Shown here piece after piece: positions 14,023 to 16,732 of a stretch of DNA of 16,732 nt; within the stretch, counting starts at the first letter, position 1; each line of letters opens with the position of its first letter. The notes below the pieces were generated by a model that worked only from the letters and a program-made list of their open reading frames with translations, was not told the DNA's origin and searched no databases. Origin of the DNA: an uncultured Prevotellaceae bacterium (GTDB lineage: Bacteria; Bacteroidota; Bacteroidia; Bacteroidales; Muribaculaceae); the NCBI GenBank assembly GCA_946055125.1, contig CAMGFF010000015.1:1-16732 (forward strand), read 5' to 3'. The position numbers and the translations under genes were made by a program.

Positions 14023-15135
14023 TCACAAATAGTTTTTCCTTGCTTTATGGAATGTCTTCAATAGCGCCCGATATGCTCTTACAATCACAATCGGCGCTCC
14101 TACACCAAATGCCATATAAAGGAGAAATAATGCTACACTGTCGCCGCACCGGGCTTCCAACGACGATAATTCCACCTCCATATATCGGCCGACAAGCATA
14201 CTGCAAAGCTTAAACCCAATAAAATGCAATGCCATCACCGAAAACGATTCACGCCCTACTACCTTCAACGCATTGCCTATTCTCGTAGCCTCAATTTTCC
14301 GCGACAAATAGCACACTGCATAAAGTGCGGTTACTGATACAAAGGTTAATGAGAATATACCATCGTATCTGTGCACGTTCAAAGAGAATCCCCGCGGATC
14401 CAATAAATAACAGGCCAAGAAAACTACAACCGTCGCTCCTGCTGCAATCTTGCCTTTAGTGAATTTCACCCCTCGTTTAATCATCATTCCCACATATATG
14501 AGCCACATTGCAGTAAACACATTGCTGAAGCGTGGTATAATTATATCGAAATATTTTGTGGCTATGAATGATATGAGTGCCATCGACAATAGTGCTGTAA
14601 ATCGCAATCTTTCCATCGTGAGCCTGCCTCGCTCAAGCCTCCGGGCAAGACATGTAACTACCGACATACCACACAATGCAAACAGCAACACAAACACAAA
14701 CCACATTGCGCCTAATACCGGCTCCCTGCCTCCACATGCGGCAATCAAGGCAAGCGATTTTGCATATCCCATTGCATCAAGATAATGCGTAGGTTTGCCT
14801 CCATAATCCACATCAAGACTATACCAGCCCCAGTCGATGAATGCATTGTGAAAAAGAACTGCTATTAAGTAGAGTATAACACTGGGCAAATACAGACTGC
14901 GCAGCTTGTTGGCTATAAATCGTCCGGGACTAAGCATTTTCTCATCTCGAATGAAAAAGCCCGCTATCATAAAAAAGACTGGCACATGCCATAAATATAT
15001 GAATCTCGTCAGCGACGGCAACCAGTCTATATCAGTAAATCTCACCTCTATATGCCCTGCAACCACCGCAATTATCGCTATTGCCTTGGCTATATCCACC
15101 CAAGCCTCTCTTTTACCTGCTTCCATAGTCACCAT
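14023..15135 (-). CDS. Acyltransferase 3 family membrane protein (O-acetylase type)
   Basis: A protein of about 370 aa with some ten hydrophobic membrane segments. The N-terminal signature REAWVDIAKAIAIIAVVAGHIE has the catalytic-type His at residue 28 (VVAGH). Next come FIYLWHVPVFFMIAGFFI and a family-typical end, FSVMALHFIGFKL. These proteins move acyl groups, usually acetyl, to sugars of surface polysaccharides or lipids across the membrane. The frame opens at 15180, but that start would overlap yqgE by 37 nt; ATGs at 15135 and 15126 avoid the overlap, and 15135 was chosen. It lies downstream of yqgE with an 8-nt gap and is likely cotranscribed with it. It may act on the glycan built by the neighbouring convergent glycosyltransferases (inference). 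Its lower GC resembles the first glycosyltransferase gene. Confidence 0.88.
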   Translation of the reverse strand: MVTMEAGKREAWVDIAKAIAIIAVVAGHIEVRFTDIDWLPSLTRFIYLWHVPVFFMIAGFFIRDEKMLSPGRFIANKLRSLYLPSVILYLIAVLFHNAFIDWGWYSLDVDYGGKPTHYLDAMGYAKSLALIAACGGREPVLGAMWFVFVLLFALCGMSVVTCLARRLERGRLTMERLRFTALLSMALISFIATKYFDIIIPRFSNVFTAMWLIYVGMMIKRGVKFTKGKIAAGATVVVFLACYLLDPRGFSLNVHRYDGIFSLTFVSVTALYAVCYLSRKIEATRIGNALKVVGRESFSVMALHFIGFKLCSMLVGRYMEVELSSLEARCGDSVALFLLYMAFGVGAPIVIVRAYRALLKTFHKARKNYL

Positions 15136-15143
15136 ACTATGCG

Positions 15144-15743
15144 CTAATTTAGTGTGTAATCTGTGGGCTGGTTGAGCCACACACGGTAGCGGTCACCAAG
15201 CCGCCTCACTGCCTCTCGCCACGCTTCGTTCTCACTCAGGCTCAGCACATCGTTGCACCTGACCTTACCCACAGCCCACTCATAGCGGTCGAGCTCTCCG
15301 CGCAGCTGGCCCTTCTCCCAGCCGCTATATCCCACAAAGAATCGCATATTTCCCTCAACCACAGCCCCCATCGACAGCAGCTCTTTAACTCGCTCAAAAT
15401 CTCCGCCCACATATAGCCCCGGCACCACCTCCACCGATTCGGCTATCTCTTTGCCAAATGTGTGCAGGTAGTAAAGCCGGTCGTGATGCACCGGCCCGCC
15501 CACATACACCGGAATCTCCTCTCGCGTCTCAATCCCATCGATAATATCATGAAGTTTATATTGTGTCAGCCGGTTGGTCACCAGCCCCATCGTGCCGTTC
15601 TCCACGCTGTGGTCGATAATGCACACCGTCGAGCGGCTGAAGCACCCATCATCAAGAAGCGGCTCGGCTATGAGCAGGCTGCCGCACTCCGGCTCGGGCT
15701 GCGGTATTCTCATTGCAAGTATGTCGAAATCTATATCTGCCAT
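15144..15743 (-). CDS. YqgE/AlgH family protein
   Basis: A protein of 199 aa, the normal length. It shows the family hallmarks in order: GSLLIAEPLLDDGCFSRSTV (residues about 21-40), GTMGLVTNR, then IPVYVGGPV, and RFFVGYSGWEKGQLRGEL toward the C-terminus. The biochemical function is not established; it was once linked to alginate regulation in Pseudomonas, and in most bacteria it is a small conserved cytoplasmic protein. It has its own well-matched promoter 18-60 nt upstream and leads a two-gene unit with the acyltransferase. No oddity was seen. Confidence 0.93.
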   Translation of the reverse strand: MADIDFDILAMRIPQPEPECGSLLIAEPLLDDGCFSRSTVCIIDHSVENGTMGLVTNRLTQYKLHDIIDGIETREEIPVYVGGPVHHDRLYYLHTFGKEIAESVEVVPGLYVGGDFERVKELLSMGAVVEGNMRFFVGYSGWEKGQLRGELDRYEWAVGKVRCNDVLSLSENEAWREAVRRLGDRYRVWLNQPTDYTLN

Positions 15744-15767
15744 TGTTATCCTGTCTATAATTAATCA

Positions 15768-15799
15768 CAAAATTAGTCACAATCTCCCTCTTTTGCAAA
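15768..15799 (-). promoter_or_regulatory. Promoter of the YqgE/AlgH-family gene
   Basis: On the minus strand, TTTG (15799-15796) is separated by exactly 20 nt from TAATTTTG (15775-15768). This matches the Bacteroidetes housekeeping consensus TTTG, about 20 nt, TAnnTTTG in both elements and in spacing. The expected transcript start is near 15761, giving a leader of roughly 18 nt before the ATG at 15743. Confidence 0.72.
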
Positions 15800-15861
15800 T
15801 CCACCGCCATTTTCTCCTCCACTTTTTATCCTCCAAATTTTCTCCAACTAAAGTTTTTATG

Positions 15862-15869
15862 TACATTTG
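15862..15869 (+). promoter_or_regulatory. -7 element of the MBL-fold gene promoter
   Basis: TACATTTG on the plus strand matches TAnnTTTG fully. Twenty nt upstream sits TTTT (15838-15841) rather than TTTG, a weak -33 element. The expected start near 15876 leaves about 20 nt of leader before the ATG at 15896. It is back to back with the yqgE promoter. Confidence 0.55.
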
Positions 15870-15895
15870 TATATCTAAATCTCTGGCATTTGAGC

Positions 15896-16624
15896 ATGGA
15901 AATATGTTATCTCGGTCATAGCGGTTTCGCAGTTGAGTGTGGCAATGGCTGCACTCTGGTTTTCGATTTCTACAACGACACCTCAGGCGTGCTGCCTACC
16001 GTCCTTGCGCGCTCGCAGCAGATATACGTCTTTGTGTCGCACTCTCACCCCGACCACTTCAATCACCGCATCTTCGCGTGGCCTTCCAGCTATCCCTCTG
16101 CTCAATTCTCTTTTATTATTGCTAATGAGCTTAATCGAAAGCTAAAGCGAAAACAGCCTCCCACGCCTCTCCCATCTTCGCTCATCGCTATGCACCGTGG
16201 CGACAAGTGGTGCGACAACGCGCTCTCTATCACCGCTTTCGGCTCTACCGACATCGGCGTTTCCTTTATGGTAACTCTTAGCGATAGAAGCCACATCTTC
16301 CACGCCGGCGACCTCAACAACTGGCACTGGAGCGAGGAATCAACACCGCAAGAAATCAAGGCCGCCGAGGGAAACTACCTCGCAATTCTGCGCGACATCA
16401 AAGCCGCTTTCCCGGCTATCGACCTCGCTATGTTCCCTGTCGACCCTCGCATTGGCGGCGACTTCCCGCTTGGCGCCCGCCAGTTTGTCCACGCAATTGC
16501 CACAAAGCACTTCATTCCCATGCACCAGTGGGGCGACTTCGAAAAGTCTTGCCGGTTCTCACTCTATCGCGCTCACGAAGGCTCCTACCATTGCATGCTT
16601 CCCGGTGAATCTATAACAATCTAA
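15896..16624 (+). CDS. MBL-fold metal-dependent hydrolase, UlaG-like
   Basis: A protein of 242 aa from the ATG at 15896; an in-frame TTG 6 nt upstream is less likely. It begins MEICYLGHSGFAVE, the usual UlaG-like opening (I.ylGHS.f.ve). The metal-binding motif HSHPDH (HxHxDH) is at residues 49-54, HAGDLNNWHW follows with His136 and Asp139 as further ligands, and a late HFIPMHQWG has His210. All five expected metal-site positions are thus present. It is a cytoplasmic hydrolase; substrates in this family include lactones and phosphoesters, and the one here is unknown. A VOC-family gene follows after 13 nt, probably in the same transcript. Confidence 0.9.
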   Translation: MEICYLGHSGFAVECGNGCTLVFDFYNDTSGVLPTVLARSQQIYVFVSHSHPDHFNHRIFAWPSSYPSAQFSFIIANELNRKLKRKQPPTPLPSSLIAMHRGDKWCDNALSITAFGSTDIGVSFMVTLSDRSHIFHAGDLNNWHWSEESTPQEIKAAEGNYLAILRDIKAAFPAIDLAMFPVDPRIGGDFPLGARQFVHAIATKHFIPMHQWGDFEKSCRFSLYRAHEGSYHCMLPGESITI

Positions 16625-16637
16625 ATATATCTTTTTT

Positions 16638-16732
16638 ATGGAAATCAAAGCTAAATTCGACCACTTCAATTTCAATGTAGCCGACCTCAACCGCAGCCTC
16701 GCTTTCTACGACAAAGCTCTCGGTCTCAAGGA
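16638..16732 (+). CDS. VOC (glyoxalase/bleomycin-resistance) family protein, cut by the window end
   Basis: Only the first 31 codons are in the window. They read MEIKAKFDHFNFNVADLNRS and continue LAFYDKALGLK, the classic beta-alpha opening of VOC proteins, with an early metal-ligand His at residue 9 and the D-L-x-x-S-x-x-F-Y-x-x-x-L-G signature. Lactoylglutathione-lyase-like and other ring-opening or isomerase members share it, so the reaction cannot be fixed. The ATG is 13 nt after the MBL-fold gene stop, which suggests one transcription unit. Confidence 0.85.
   Translation, partial: MEIKAKFDHFNFNVADLNRSLAFYDKALGLK

Noticed and set aside
13652..14032. Plus-strand frame crossing the end of the second glycosyltransferase gene into the convergent gap
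   Set aside because: Most of it overlaps a well-supported gene in another frame, and the free part of about 80 nt shows no start context or recognisable protein.

Overview
The window looks like a Bacteroidales chromosome, most likely a gut member of the Muribaculaceae/Prevotellaceae type. The evidence is a SusC/SusD outer-membrane import pair, lipoproteins with Bacteroidetes-style lipoboxes, a C-terminal sorting-tail-like domain, and promoters of the Bacteroidetes type (TTTG, about 20 nt, TAnnTTTG). I cannot name the species.

Left part (about 92-9999, minus strand): one five-gene operon, transcribed right to left. It runs susC-like TonB-dependent transporter, susD-like lipoprotein, HExxH zinc metallohydrolase lipoprotein, DUF4302-type lipoprotein, and a secreted protein with a BACON-like domain and a sorting-type C-terminal tail. 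A strong intrinsic terminator at 92-134 closes it. Together these would be a surface system that binds, processes and imports an oligomeric nutrient. The metallohydrolase, and the absence of any glycoside hydrolase, hint at a peptide or glycopeptide, but the substrate cannot be read from the sequence. Four of the five genes are followed directly by a tract of 7-bp tandem repeats, in three related sequence versions. This is the most unusual structure in the window.

Middle (10000-10671): a long AT-rich intergenic region between the operon and a divergent gene. It holds a -7-like element, two short palindromes two helical turns apart, an inverted repeat and a cluster of TGTGA motifs. This is the likely control region of the import operon; no regulator gene lies in the window.

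Right part (10672-16732): a plus-strand run with 4-nt ATGA overlaps at two of its three junctions: an RluA-family pseudouridine synthase, a family 2 glycosyltransferase with a C-terminal extension, a GNAT acetyltransferase and a second family 2 glycosyltransferase. Convergent to it on the minus strand are a membrane acyltransferase (acyltransferase 3 family) and, upstream of that, a YqgE/AlgH-family protein. The glycosyltransferases and acyltransferases look like a small surface-glycan cassette set among housekeeping genes. Divergent from yqgE are a UlaG-like MBL-fold metal-dependent hydrolase and the first 31 codons of a VOC (glyoxalase-type) protein that runs off the right edge.
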